From: Adiantum capillus-veneris
Taxonomy: Eukaryota; Streptophyta; Polypodiopsida; Polypodiales; Pteridaceae
NCBI GenBank assembly: GCA_014529385.2
Contig: CM043947.1
Span: forward strand, 118,895,273 to 118,959,272
Direction of reading: 5' to 3'
Length of the DNA: 64,000 nt
Shown: positions 1-10,215 of the stretch, in pieces
How positions within the stretch are numbered: position 1 is the first letter of the stretch
Layout: the number at the start of each line of letters is the position of its first letter
The notes under the pieces: generated by a model
Seen by the model: only the letters and a program-made list of their open reading frames with translations
Databases searched by the model: none
Told to the model about the DNA's origin: nothing
Made by a program: the position numbers and the translations under genes

Positions 1-129
1 TAAGCAGACTTTAGCACTTTTGACTGAAAAAGGCTAGAACAGCTAGAATTGGGGCCTTTTGAAATCCACCGAGGTTGTTGACATCAAGGAGAAGCTATGG
101 GTCAAGTCTGGGGTCAAACAGACCAAAAA

Positions 130-151
130 GACATCCTACGTGTAGGATGTC
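130..151. repeat. 22-bp palindrome, gypsy A type, copy 1
   Basis: Arm GACATCCTA, centre CGTG, arm TAGGATGTC. The arms are perfect reverse complements. The centre differs by one transition from the CGCG of copies 2 and 3, as expected from CpG decay. Confidence 0.9.
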
Positions 152-254
152 ATCTGTGTGATTTTACACCCCAAACCTAATTTTGAGCATACCAAAGTGA
201 TCAACACCTCAAGAGGAGTCTGTGATTTGCATTTGAAGCCAGTTAGAGCAAAAA

Positions 255-276
255 GACATCCTACGCGTAGAATGTC
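255..276. repeat. 22-bp palindrome, gypsy A type, copy 2
   Basis: Arm GACATCCTA, centre CGCG, arm TAGAATGTC, with one arm mismatch. It lies 125 bp after copy 1. Confidence 0.9.
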
Positions 277-529
277 TTTAGCAAGGAATTGAAGCCAGAT
301 ACTGATTGTAGGCATAGCAAGGTGTTGTATAGCCTAGGGCAAGGCTCCTAGTCAATTTTGGTCCAAATTGGAGTTGATTAGACTGATCAGACCAACAGCA
401 GGCTGTCGGAACAGATTTTTGATCCATTGACCAGCTTATAGGTGTCCAAATTAAAAAGTGAAAACAATTGTGGACTCTGCACATCAAGCGAAATCCATAG
501 TGCAAAAATCCAGGTAAAACAGAGCAGGA

Positions 530-551
530 GACATCCTACGCGTAGGATGTC
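530..551. repeat. 22-bp palindrome, gypsy A type, copy 3 (perfect)
   Basis: Perfect 22-bp palindrome: arm GACATCCTA, centre CGCG, arm TAGGATGTC. It lies 275 bp after copy 2, matching the 273-294 bp spacing of the gypsy B palindromes. Confidence 0.95.
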
Positions 552-972
552 TACTAGGGCTTAGTGGAGAGAAAAGTTGATTGAGCTTATACAGTGAGGT
601 TCCATTTGGCTTATGGGTTCCAGAATTTCTTTCAGAAGTGAATTTGGACCTTGTTTGACCTTTTGACGGAGCAAAGACTAAATTCAAACTTTTCATGTAA
701 ATTGACCAACATCTGAGGGAAGTACAGTTCCAGATTAGCAGACCTAATCCAGATCACCAGTAGTGTATAAAATACAGTAGTGGTTGAGGTTAACTCTCCA
801 GTTATACCAATCATTACTAGAATTACCTCTAGCGGTTAAATGCTTTGATTCGATTGCCGAAATTAAACGCTTATGTACAGGTATATTCAGTAGCAAAGCA
901 AGAAGTTTTGCGGAGACTGATCCTTTGTCAGGTGAGTGGTTGGATTTGTGATAAGTTGCATTGATAAGTTTG

Positions 973-2390
973 ATGAATTTAAGATCAGGAAGATACATTT
1001 TTAGAGACCAAAAGGTGGTAGGTGACCAATGTAGCTTAGTGTCCACCGAGGTGAGTGTAACTCAGGCAAGGCTAGATCCACTAGCACCGATTATTGAGGA
1101 GGGTAGTGATATTGACACTTCATCAGACAAATCCTTCTTCATAATGGGTAGTCAACAGCCAAGGGGTTTCACCTATGACGGACCAATGCCAGGAGGAAGC
1201 ACCTCCCTAAATCCTTTGAATGATTCCAAGTTCACTATGATCTTCTTAGAAGGAACAAACTCGAGGGGAGCTCTAGTCTATTCTGACTATCGAGGACGCA
1301 AGTGTATTTGTATTGAGGAAAGACCGGCTCAGAGACTAGAGATAATTCGAGTCTACGATGATGGAGATAGATTTCGAGACGAAAAGGGGAACCACTATCT
1401 GATAGTTAGTAACTCTCAAGATTACAATAGATATGGAGATAACGTGGCGAAGGAAAAAATGGTTTCAGAAACTCAAGAACCACCACCAAACATTGACCGA
1501 CCTGGAGCGCTTTTCATGTATGATAAGAAAACAACCAGGGTTTCAACTTATAATGAGAATGTAGGAATTTACAAGCATGAGAGGGAGGGAATAGTCTCTT
1601 ACTTTCGTTGCAAAGAACCATACCCAAACAAGTTAAGCAAAGACAAGCTTCTTTACTTATTCTCTTATGAAATTTCAGTGGGGAAGGATATTGTTTTTGT
1701 TGATAGGTACGGGCGAGAATACCAACGTATTCTCCCAGAGGAGGTAGAAAAGGCAACAGTATCAGGAGCATCAACACAAGCCCCTGATGAAGTGCCAAGA
1801 GCCACCTACACCCCTAGCAAGTTACAAATCCCTTTTCAGAGGAGTATGATGCGACCTCACATTCTACCCGACCGTAGACATTCAACAACCAAAACCAACC
1901 AGCAACTCAGTCATCATTGCAGGGATGGCTTCGACAGAGTGCAACATTAGAACAAGACCGAAACCAAGATGGTTATCAAGCCGTACGAGGGCTAAGGGAT
2001 TTACAAGAACCACCACTCTATTCAAGGTATCAAGGAAAGAGTAAGCCAAAAACTCAAGGGTCAACAGAGCCTGGAAGACCACCCATAGAACGAGTTCGGA
2101 GAGATGAACCATCTATGGCAAGAACTGCTAGAAATTATGGCTTAGGAGTACCACTGGGAGAGGAACCAGCCTACTACAGAAGACCAGAGGAGGTATATCG
2201 ATTAGGACATGGAGATCCAATGATGAGATTTGTAGACCATCGTAGAATTAGACCTTCTCAAGTGCAAAAATGGGTAAACAAAAAATACACGGGAAATAGA
2301 GATCCGAGAGATCATGTAGCTTCCTTTGTGCGTGTAAATAGAGCTGAAGAGGTGTTAGACTTCCCTACCCAATTTGCAGGGTTTGGATGA
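973..2390 (+). pseudogene. gag: Gypsy A gag, N-terminal region
   Basis: The frame starts at the ATG of MNLRSGR at 973. I chose this start because gypsy B begins its gag with the same seven residues at 55017. The first frame runs to 1950, then the homologous product continues in another frame from about 1917 to 2390, so there is a frameshift near 1900. The N-terminal part carries charged stretches and a region with paired basic and aromatic residues. The second part is rich in R, P and Q and ends with RPSQVQKWVNKKY, which leads into the capsid-like core. No membrane segment or signal peptide is visible. The role is the structural polyprotein of the virus-like particle. It is non-functional here. 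Confidence 0.7.
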
Positions 2391-4255
2391 CGCTGCTACT
2401 TGGTTCGATTGTGTGGAGCGTAGAGACTTTGAGTCTATGGAGAAGGTGTTTGACGAGTTTATGGAGGAATTCTCACAAAGGGGGATAGCTCATAATACAG
2501 TCTCACAAATCCATAAATTCAAACAGAAAGACGGGGAATCTGTGTGAAAGGTAGCCCTACGACTAAAAAGATATGTTAAGTTCTGTCCTGTGGAAGAACT
2601 GCCAACTCAGTCCAGACTTATGCTTATATTTATCCAAGGACTAAGGAGTGCAGATCTCTAGAAGGACTTATATATGAAGAGGAGCACGACGTTGAATGAG
2701 ATAACTAAGGAGGCTCTTTACCTTGTGGACAATTGTGCGGTCTACAAAGAGGGTGAGTTCAAGGATCTTGACGATGACTCATCCTCACAACAAAGTGGAA
2801 GCAAGTCTTCTAAGATAGCACCGAAAGGAGAAGTAGCTGTAAACCAGGAGCAACCTGTAGAGGAAGTTCTAAAAAAGATTAACTTGTACGCCAAACCTCA
2901 GGCTAAACAGCCCAAGTGATGTGCTATTGAACAAAAATGGACAAACCATGGGACGGAGGAATGTTATTATAACAAGGGATATGTGAAAGAGAGACCTTAT
3001 GCTCCCCAAGCTTAGGTAGCATCTCCTCAAGTTCCACCAATGTCTAGGTATCAAGCAGGCAACCTACCAGGACCTGTAGGTGTAGAAAGACCACAGCCAG
3101 TGTTGGGGCAACAACCACCCCTACCAGGATTATGACCAGTTGGCATAAGATACACACCAACTATAACCGAATCAGAAGAGAAGGCTTTGGTGCCTATGAA
3201 TGCATATTACAAAGATCCCAATGGATATGTTGCAAATCCTATCTATTATGCACCGGAAGAACCCTCAACACCAGAACCATGGAGCATAATGGGAGGTGCA
3301 TGACCACCAACAGCTGCGTAGACAGCAGGAGAAGGAAGATATAACTTGGATGAAGAAACATTGTTGTTCATAGCCAACGGAGGCATGAGCGGAAAGAGAC
3401 ATGCATACCCACAAAGAGGATCTCAAGAAGCACCTCAACAGCCTAAAGGACCCTGCTACAAGTGTGGTGGAGACCATTGGCTAAGAGACTGTTCTCATGA
3501 TGAAATCATTAGAGTCAACGCATATTGCACCGAGTGTGGAGTTACTCATTTGATTCTTGATTGCCCTAAGAACCCGAGCAAAGGAGCAAAAACTACCTTG
3601 AACATGTTGGAAACAGTGCCTTCCAGTGGAGGGTCAGAAAACGAGACGATCGTACCTATTCAGGCAGTGACACGATCCCAAGCTCAAAGAATGACGAACG
3701 AACCCATAATTGAAGAGCCAAAAACCGATGCCCCAAGTTCAGAAATGAAAAATCTGAGAAGCACTTGGAAAGCTAGAAAGGTGCGTATGAAAGCCAGGAA
3801 AGAACGAGAGCAAACTACTCAATCCGAGGAGTTAAAACACACAAAGGATAGATTAGAGCAGTTAGAGGATCTAGCTAGCCTAAGCTCACACACTGCGGCA
3901 ACAATAGCACCTAAGGAAATAACAGAACCCAAAAGTGCAGGATCAGGAGGGTCAGTACTGGCAGACAAGGTCAATGAGCAGTTAGATGCACTTCTAAAAG
4001 CTTACGAAGCCAGACTAAAAAAGAACCAAACCCAAGAGCAAAGATGGATATGCGGAAATAGAAAAACAGAGGTTGGAAATGTGTAGAAAGATGAGTGAAA
4101 TAGCTCAATCTTTGATAGAAAGCCCGCTTGGTAAACCTGTAAATTGGCATGAAGTACCAGCTCCAACCCCTATCAAACCAACTTTAGAGGAAAAAGTAGA
4201 AACAAAGGAAAGACTCACGAATGCCTATGAGTCTAAGGGAGAAACACCATATTAG
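2371..4255 (+). pseudogene. gag: Gypsy A gag, capsid-like core and two zinc knuckles
   Basis: A retrotransposon-gag-like core (AATWFDCV ... FDEFMEEFSQRG) starts near 2390. Two zinc knuckles follow at about 3453-3570: CYKCGGDHWLRDC and CTECGVTHLILDC. Both are C-x2-C-x3-H-x4-C, one residue shorter than the common C-x2-C-x4-H-x4-C. A Lys/Glu-rich, probably coiled-coil region follows. Seven in-frame stops interrupt one frame at 2545, 2659, 2917, 3013, 3133, 3301 and 3319. At 2917 (TGA) gypsy B has tryptophan in the same KWCAIE motif, so TGG to TGA is supported. The last part (4073-4255) has shifted frame again. A zinc-finger-like C...H...C stretch around 2920-2960 is shared with gypsy B. Confidence 0.75.
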
Positions 4256-4256
4256 T

Positions 4257-4455
4257 GAATTTGGGAATTTCCCAATTCCCACTTTAAAACGAGGTTAAGA
4301 TTTGACCACATGGACAAATCTTAGCCAAAGTTTTGAGAGCATGGCTTGAAGATCTTTTCAAGTACTACCTTGTGAAAGAAGTTGGACTAAAAAACATTTT
4401 GATATTTGTCCATATGGCCAAATCTTTAAGACATTGGTGATTCCCAAATTATCTC
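4257..4455. mobile_element. Small foldback (MITE-like) insertion in gypsy A
   Basis: The ends are inverted: AATTTGGGAAT near 4258 pairs with ATTCCCAAATT near 4450. A second inverted pair lies inside, GATTTGACCACATGGACAAA near 4300 against TTTGTCCATATGGCCAAATC near 4407. The stretch separates the end of gag from the protease frame and has no coding content. No clear target-site duplication was found. It could alternatively be a degenerate hairpin native to the element. Confidence 0.5.
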
Positions 4456-4498
4456 TAAAGTCTCAAAATCTCTAATATGGTGTTGAGAGCCTATCATA

Positions 4499-5905
4499 GT
4501 GCCAAATATGACAGATGAGGCAAGTGACGGGTTCCAGCCTAAAACATTGGTAGAAATGGGTAAGGATTGTAACGGTTTAGATGATCTGTGGAAGCAAATC
4601 CGTGAGGCCAACGAAGCTAACAGGGTGAGTTACCACATGAACAGCATGAGAAAAGAGAAAAATGATATCTTACCTCCTATTGAAGAATTTGAGGCAAGAT
4701 CACAAATGAACTTGGATATACATTCACAAGGGGGAGACCAAGGGTCAATTAGTTCGGGGCACAGCCAACCAAACTCGCTAAAAACTCTACCCTCTTATCT
4801 AGGAGAGTATGAAGCCAAGTCCGAGGTGAGAGCAATCCCATCTCAAAGACTTTCTTCTAACAGGGTGGTGGATTCACAAGGGTTGATTGAGTTATTGTGC
4901 ACCCCGGTGGCTTGCACAATCACATTAGCCGAACTCCTAAGGTTACGACCAAACATGTGGACCACAGTGGGCAAATGCCTAGAAAAATTTGGAGTGAAAG
5001 ACCCCACCTCGAAGCTTCAGGAAGGGATCAAAGAATTGGACAGGCCTCAACTAAACACTAGGCCAGTACCATTAAACAAGGTTGGAGAGTATTGCGAGGG
5101 AGAAGATGGAAACACCACGTTACAAGTAGAATTCCAAGGAGTAGTTTCCAAGGCTATTCTTGATAGTGGAGCAGGAGTTGCTATTGCCACCAAGGAAATC
5201 TGGAAAAAATGGGGAAAACCAGTTTTGAGAGCTATCAGAATGAAATTGCAATTGGCAAATGGGTTCATGGAGAAGCCTCTAGGAATCTTAGAAAAAGTGA
5301 TTGTCACCTCGTGCGGAATCGTGTATGAGCATACATTTGCAATAGTCGATTTTGACAAAAGGAACAATTATGAGATCATCTTGCGAAGGCCATTCATGCG
5401 ACAATTGAAGATGGTCCAGGATTGGGATTACGACCACATATACCTCAGACATGGCGAGACAACAACCAAAATACACCTAAAAGACCATAGTTACAAGGAT
5501 GTGAACTACACACCAGTGGAAGAGTTTGATTCAGCTACATTAGCAGGGTCGGAACTCCCAACATGGTTAGCGCAACAAAAAGAGCTATGGATGTACGGAG
5601 CTTCACATTGTGTGAGCTTAAAAAGTGAGGAATGCGTCTTAGAAAGAGCGATTGAGGACAAGGATTATATTCCGGAACCTTTTCTTGAAGATGCCTTGGA
5701 ACCTCTAGAATGGGAACACATACTAGCAACATTGGATGTCTGTACCATTACAAATAGTCCAACAACAAAATTTTGCGATAAGGATGGCTATGGTGTGCTG
5801 TCCTATTACATGGTAAGCCTTATACCAGGAGGATATGAGACGGTACAAGAAGAGTTTTATAACTCCTCTGAGCATCTGGAGGTAAATAACGATGCAGATA
5901 ATTAG
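4499..5905 (+). pseudogene. Gypsy A aspartic protease (PR1) with N-terminal linker
   Basis: A 468-codon open stretch, the longest intact frame of this element. The N-terminal half is a charged linker. The retropepsin domain lies at about residues 205-330, with active-site motif ILDSGAGVAIA and, about 115 residues later, the IILRRPFM segment that matches the flap/ILGRPF region of retropepsins. In the family the Asp of D-S-G is catalytic after dimerisation and cleaves Gag-Pol. The C-terminal part (residues 340-468) is acidic and unrecognised. There is no ATG near the left end of the open frame, so it is read as part of a longer polyprotein. Gypsy B lacks this domain because of an internal deletion. 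Confidence 0.75.
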
Positions 5906-6514
5906 TGTACAGACAGCTCAAGTGAGCGTGGGGCGAAAACAAAGAATATCAAATTTTATGATTTTGCTAATCAGCACCCTAGACGCCAGGAACGCTATAG
6001 GAGAAAACGAGCAGGAAACAAAGCGAGAGAGAACCTGATGCCCAGGATAAAAGATAAAACTCACTATCTAATGTTGGTGAAAGCAGCGGATTGTGTAAAA
6101 GATCAAATATCATGAAGATTCTCAAAAATTTGAAGGGAAGGAACGCGAGAGGAAATAAGACAAATACGGAAAGCTAAAACAGAAACAAAATCACAAAAAT
6201 CTCAAAAATCAAAAAACGAAACAACAAAAGACCCAGAGTGGACCAAGCTGGAGCGTAAACAGAAATACCAAGAACTAAAACGGTCTTTACGAGAGGAATG
6301 GACTACTGAGGGAGATATTGATGGTAAAGGGGAGTCCGAAAAAGGAAACATGAATGTACCATCACACTATCGAAAATTTACCATCTAGGACAGAAAAATC
6401 ATAATGACACAACCAATCAGGGAAAGAACCAACCAGGAATCTTATGATGGGCCGGAAAATGCAAAACGGATAGACCTCGCAGAACCAGGTGAGCAGCCTC
6501 AGCCAATCGGTCTA
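5906..6514 (+). other. Degenerate linker between PR1 and RT of gypsy A
   Basis: Frames here are rich in K, R, E and Q and carry several stops. No domain is recognised. It bridges the protease and the RT frame and is probably the decayed polyprotein linker. Confidence 0.4.
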
Positions 6515-7440
6515 TATAGCAACCGATTTAGAGCCTGAAGAAGAACGGCTAACACAACTTCTCAAGAAGTATAAAGATGTGTTTGCATGGTCCTAAAAAG
6601 ACCTCAAAGGAGTTGATCCATCGATATGCCAACATACAATTCTTTTAAAATCAGATGCCAAACCTAGCAAACAACGTCCTTATACATATAATGACACATT
6701 TGCTAAATGAATCAAAAAGGAGATTGATAAGCTGATGTATGTTGAATTCATCTATGAAATCGAACATACAGATTGGGTGTCACCCATTGTGGTAGTCCCC
6801 AAAAAGAATGGAAAATTGCGAGTGTGTGTAAACCTCAAAAAGGTAAATGCAGTCACCATAAGGGATAATTATCCCTTGCCGATTACAAAACATGTACTTG
6901 AGAGGGTGGCCGAGAAACTGGCTTATTCCTTTCTAGATGGGTTTTCAGGATACAACCAACTGGCAATTGCAATAGAGGATCAACACAAAACAGCGTTTGC
7001 CATAGAATAGGAAATTTATGCGTATAGAGTTATGCCTTTTGGCTTAATTAATGCCCCAGCTACCTTTCAAAGGTTAATGACGCACGCGTTCAAAGAATAC
7101 CTGAGAATATTCTTAGAAATATACATGGATGACCTTTGTGTACACTCTCTTATACGAGAGGAACATATTGACCATTTGCAAAAGGTATTTGAAAAATGCA
7201 GAACATATCGAATCTGTCTTAACCCGGAAACTGTATTTTTATGGTTAGGCAAAGCCGCATCCTAGGACACATTGTCTCGAGAAATGGTATAACCACTAAC
7301 CCAGACAAAAGCAAAGTCATAGTAGACATGCCCTGACCTACTAATGTGAAACAAGTGCAATCCTCCATGGGACACTGCGGATATTATCGAAGATTCATAT
7401 ATATATATATATATATGCAGTCATCGCACAACCTCTGTAT
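6515..7440 (+). pseudogene. Gypsy A reverse transcriptase
   Basis: It begins with an acidic helix region and KDLKGVDPSICQH, matching gypsy B (KDLKGVDPEIYQH). The RT motifs follow: WVSPIVVVPKKNGKLRVCV, SFLDGFSGYNQ, YRVMPFGLINAPATFQRLM and the catalytic YMDD at 7122-7133. The thumb region LGHIV...GYYRRFI follows in shifted frames to about 7400. Stops occur at 6593 (after FAWS), 7008 (TAG, where gypsy B has tryptophan, AWGIFAYR) and 7334 (TGA, where gypsy B has arginine, FPRPK). A frameshift lies near 7240. RT copies the element RNA into DNA in the cytoplasmic particle. The catalytic residues are intact but the frame is broken. Confidence 0.85.
7397..7416. repeat. (AT)10 microsatellite in the RT thumb region
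   Basis: An uninterrupted AT dinucleotide run inside the decayed RT to RNase H transition. Confidence 0.9.
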
Positions 7441-7974
7441 CGTTTGTTAGTCAATTTCAACTGGACTGAGGAGTGTGAAACTTCATTCCAAAAGCTGAAG
7501 GAAAACCTTGTATCAGCACATGTACTTAAAGCACCGGATTGGGAAAAGATATTCCATGTTCACATTGATGCATCTGCATATGCAATTAGGAGTATTCTGG
7601 CTCAACCTGACGAAACAATGGATTTTCTAGTTTATTACGCAAGCCGACAATTAAATAGTGCGGAAAAGAACTACACAACCACCAAAAGAGAGGGGTTAGG
7701 AATGATTTATGCTGTCAAGAAATTTTGGCATTATTTGCTCGCAAACAAATTTGTGTTCTTCACAGATCATCAAGCTCTTTTGTATCTAGTAAATAAACCA
7801 TGCAATACAGGGAGAATTGTACGATGGTTTATTATATTACTAGAGTTTGATTTCAGAGTGGTAGTCAAAAAGGGTAAAACTCATCTACGGGCTGATCATC
7901 TTTCAAGGATACACAACGGCGAAGCTCCTGAAGGAGTAGATGATGACATACCAGATGCTTATCTTTTCAATATT
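7441..7974 (+). pseudogene. Gypsy A RNase H
   Basis: An open frame from 7444 carries the Ty3/gypsy RNase H motifs in order: FHVHIDASAYAI (first catalytic Asp), YTTTKREGLGMIYAV (Glu), FFTDHQALLYL (Asp) and RADHLSR (last Asp/His region). RNase H removes the RNA strand of the RNA-DNA hybrid during reverse transcription. This domain has no internal stop and the same frame reads on to 8091 into the integrase module. Gypsy B carries a decayed copy at 52647-53215. Confidence 0.85.
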
Positions 7975-8953
7975 GAAATGATACCCAAATGGTCTCAGGA
8001 TATTGTTAGCATTCTTTCCTTTGGTGGTAGGTTTGATAACACGGAAGACATATCCAAACAACAAATAACTCGACAAACAAAAAACTTCTAGTTGATTGTA
8101 GGATGGCTATATCATCTAGGATCGGACCAAATTCTACGACTATGTATAAATCCGGAGGAATTCAAGTCTTACCTAGAAGAAGCGCATGTCCAGGATTTTG
8201 AATTTCATTGTTCAACAGTGAAAACACACCAGAGACTAAAGCAATTAGGGGTTTATTAGCCAACTATGTACGCGGACATACATGCTTATGTTACCAATTG
8301 TACTATATGTAGTGCCAAACGACCAGTGGATCATGCGACATTGTTTCGGGTAAACATTGCACCTGCATGGAGTCAATATATCATTGATTTCTTAACCATA
8401 AGGACATTTCCTGAAAACATAACAAGAACACGAAAAAGGGCTAAAGAGCTGGAGGCTCGTGACTTTCAGTTAATTGGGAACCAACTCTATAAGCGAGGAA
8501 AGGACAATCAACTTAGAATCTGTGCAAGTGAAAGTGAATACCTGCCAATTCTAGAACACACACATGGAGGCATAAGTGGAGGCCATTTTTTAGGCGATAA
8601 GAAGGCAAAATTTATCTTAACCGCAGGAATATGGTGGCCTACATTGCATATGGATGCTGAAGAGTTTGTAAAGCGTTGTGACGCCTGTCAGCGCACCAAG
8701 GTGCCGATAAAGAGAGATGAGATGCCACTACGGCCAATGATGGGAGCAAGTGGATTTGCAAAATGGGACATTGATTTTGTAGGACCAATTTCACCCCTTG
8801 CATATCGCACCCATACCCAATATATTATTGTGGCTACGGACTATCTCACGAAATGGGTGGAAGCCAAAGCAACACAAAAAGCAGATGCACGAACCACTGC
8901 ATAATTTTTGTATGAGAATGTTTTTGTACGATACGGTTTACCAATAGAAATAG
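7975..8953 (+). pseudogene. Gypsy A integrase: two tandem HHCC modules plus start of catalytic core
   Basis: Two zinc modules of the same plan occur in tandem. Module 1 has H at EEAHVQDFEFH and C-T-I-C at 8299. Module 2 has H at EHTHGGISGGH and C-D-A-C at 8677. Both are H-x6-H-x30-C-x2-C. Homology begins upstream at PKWSQDIV (Trp at 7990) and PAWSQYII (Trp at 8368). Both offsets are exactly 378 bp (126 codons), so no net indel separates the copies. The catalytic core begins with WDIDFVGPI (Asp codon at 8773). Stops lie at 8089, 8257 (TAG where module 2 has Trp) and 8902. Typical gypsy integrases have one HHCC domain. The core is then interrupted by a foldback insertion just before the second catalytic Asp. 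Confidence 0.85.
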
Positions 8954-8961
8954 TCACATTA

Positions 8962-9402
8962 TGAAAAATTTGGACTCATAAAGGGGCCCTTTAAGGAGTT
9001 TGACTTTACCTCTCTCTACCAAAATGGGCGCATGGATAAATTTTTGCAAACAAACTCCAAAGTTGGCGGAGGTTTGACAGTTAGATTGTCCTCTTCAAGC
9101 TCTATCTACTGATATATAGTAGGCCACGAGATTCCTCATATTTTAGAAGATTCTTTTTTGATTCACCTATGATGTGAGAACTCTGTCGGAATCTAAGTGA
9201 ATCAAAAAAAGAATCTTCTAAAATATGAGGAATCTCATGGCGTGCTATATATCAGTAGATAGAGCTTGAAGAGGACATTCTAACTGTCAAACCTCCGCCA
9301 ACTTTGGAGTTTGTTTGTAAAAATTTATCCATGCGCCCGTTTTGGTAGAGTGAGGTAAAGTCAAACTCCTTAAAGAGCCCCTTTGTGAGTCCAAATTTTG
9401 CC
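8962..9402. mobile_element. Foldback/MITE-like insertion with about 200-bp inverted arms
   Basis: The left arm (about 8962-9166) and right arm (about 9197-9402) are near-perfect reverse complements around a 30-bp loop. The outer ends read AAAATTTGGACTC and GAGTCCAAATTTT. It splits the integrase between the first (8773) and second (9410) catalytic aspartates. Weak pairing continues a few bases into the flanks, so the exact ends and target-site duplication could not be fixed. It has no coding capacity, so it would need a transposase in trans. The superfamily is undetermined. Confidence 0.8.
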
Positions 9403-10215
9403 TAATGGTGATCGAGGAACACATTTTCTTAATGAAGTCATTGACTATCTGCTAGAGGAATTCATGGTCATACATAGAAAATATGCTCTATATCATCCAC
9501 AAGAAAATGGAAAAGCGGAGGCCACAAATAAGACACTATGCACGGTTCTCACTAAAATTGTATTAGAGTCAAGAACAGATTGGGATCAGCACCTACACTC
9601 AACACTATGGGCATACAGGGTAGCTTACAAAACATTGATAAGAACGACACCGTACAACATGGTGTTTGGCCTAAATGCTATATTACCCATAGAGTTTTTA
9701 ATTCCAACTCTACGAGTAGAAAAACGCTTAGAATGGACAGGGCATGAGCTCTCTTCAAGAATAGATGATCTTGAAAAGCTAGATGAACTTCGCTTGAGAG
9801 CTGTAGCTTCGATCTATGCTAAAAAGAGAAGACAAAAGGAGTTTTTTGACAAGCATGTGCATACGAAAGAGTTCAAAACAGGTGAATATATACTTGTTTA
9901 TACCTTGAAGCAACATGCCAAGAAACTTAAAAAGCGAGGGATGGGACCCTTTGTGATTAGTGACCTATCACAAAGCGGCGCTATCAATCTTGCTACATTA
10001 GCAGGTGAAGAAATGCCAAATTGGATTAGTGGGTGTCGATTGAAGAAATATCATTTACCACTAACACAGGATATGCTTCAACAAATCCATCAAGAAAAAC
10101 AACGAATGAAGGAAAAACAGAGGGTACAAGAAGAAGCTCAAGCAGAAGCAAAAGAACGCATTGCAAAAAGAAGACTTCTGCGACAACAACAACAATGTGG
10201 ACCACCGTTGCGAAT
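9403..10215 (+). pseudogene. Gypsy A integrase, C-terminal half
   Basis: The catalytic core resumes with GDRGTHF (Asp codon at 9410) and continues through YHPQENGKAEATNK with the catalytic Glu at 9518. After about 100 residues come the C-terminal features: a GPF-like module (KRGMGPFVISDL), LATLAGEEMPNWISG and RLKKYH, then a coiled, Q/K/E-rich segment. The frame is open from here to 10516. Gypsy B has the same GPFII, MANWISG and IKKYSL motifs at 45841-46312, so the domain order is conserved. Integrase would insert the cDNA into host DNA. Confidence 0.85.

Larger units (their letters stand above)
1..972 (+). other. Gypsy A leader (5' untranslated region, partial)
   Basis: No credible coding frame occurs before the gag start at 973. 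The stretch carries three copies of a 22-bp palindrome at 130, 255 and 530. It occupies the same place as the palindrome-bearing leader of gypsy B. No LTR or primer-binding site is inside the window, so this is only the gag-proximal part of the leader. Confidence 0.6.

Noticed and set aside
130-551. Regularly spaced palindromes looking like a CRISPR array
   Set aside because: Spacers are 100-270 bp and part of a retrotransposon leader, repeats are only 22 bp, and the genome is eukaryotic.
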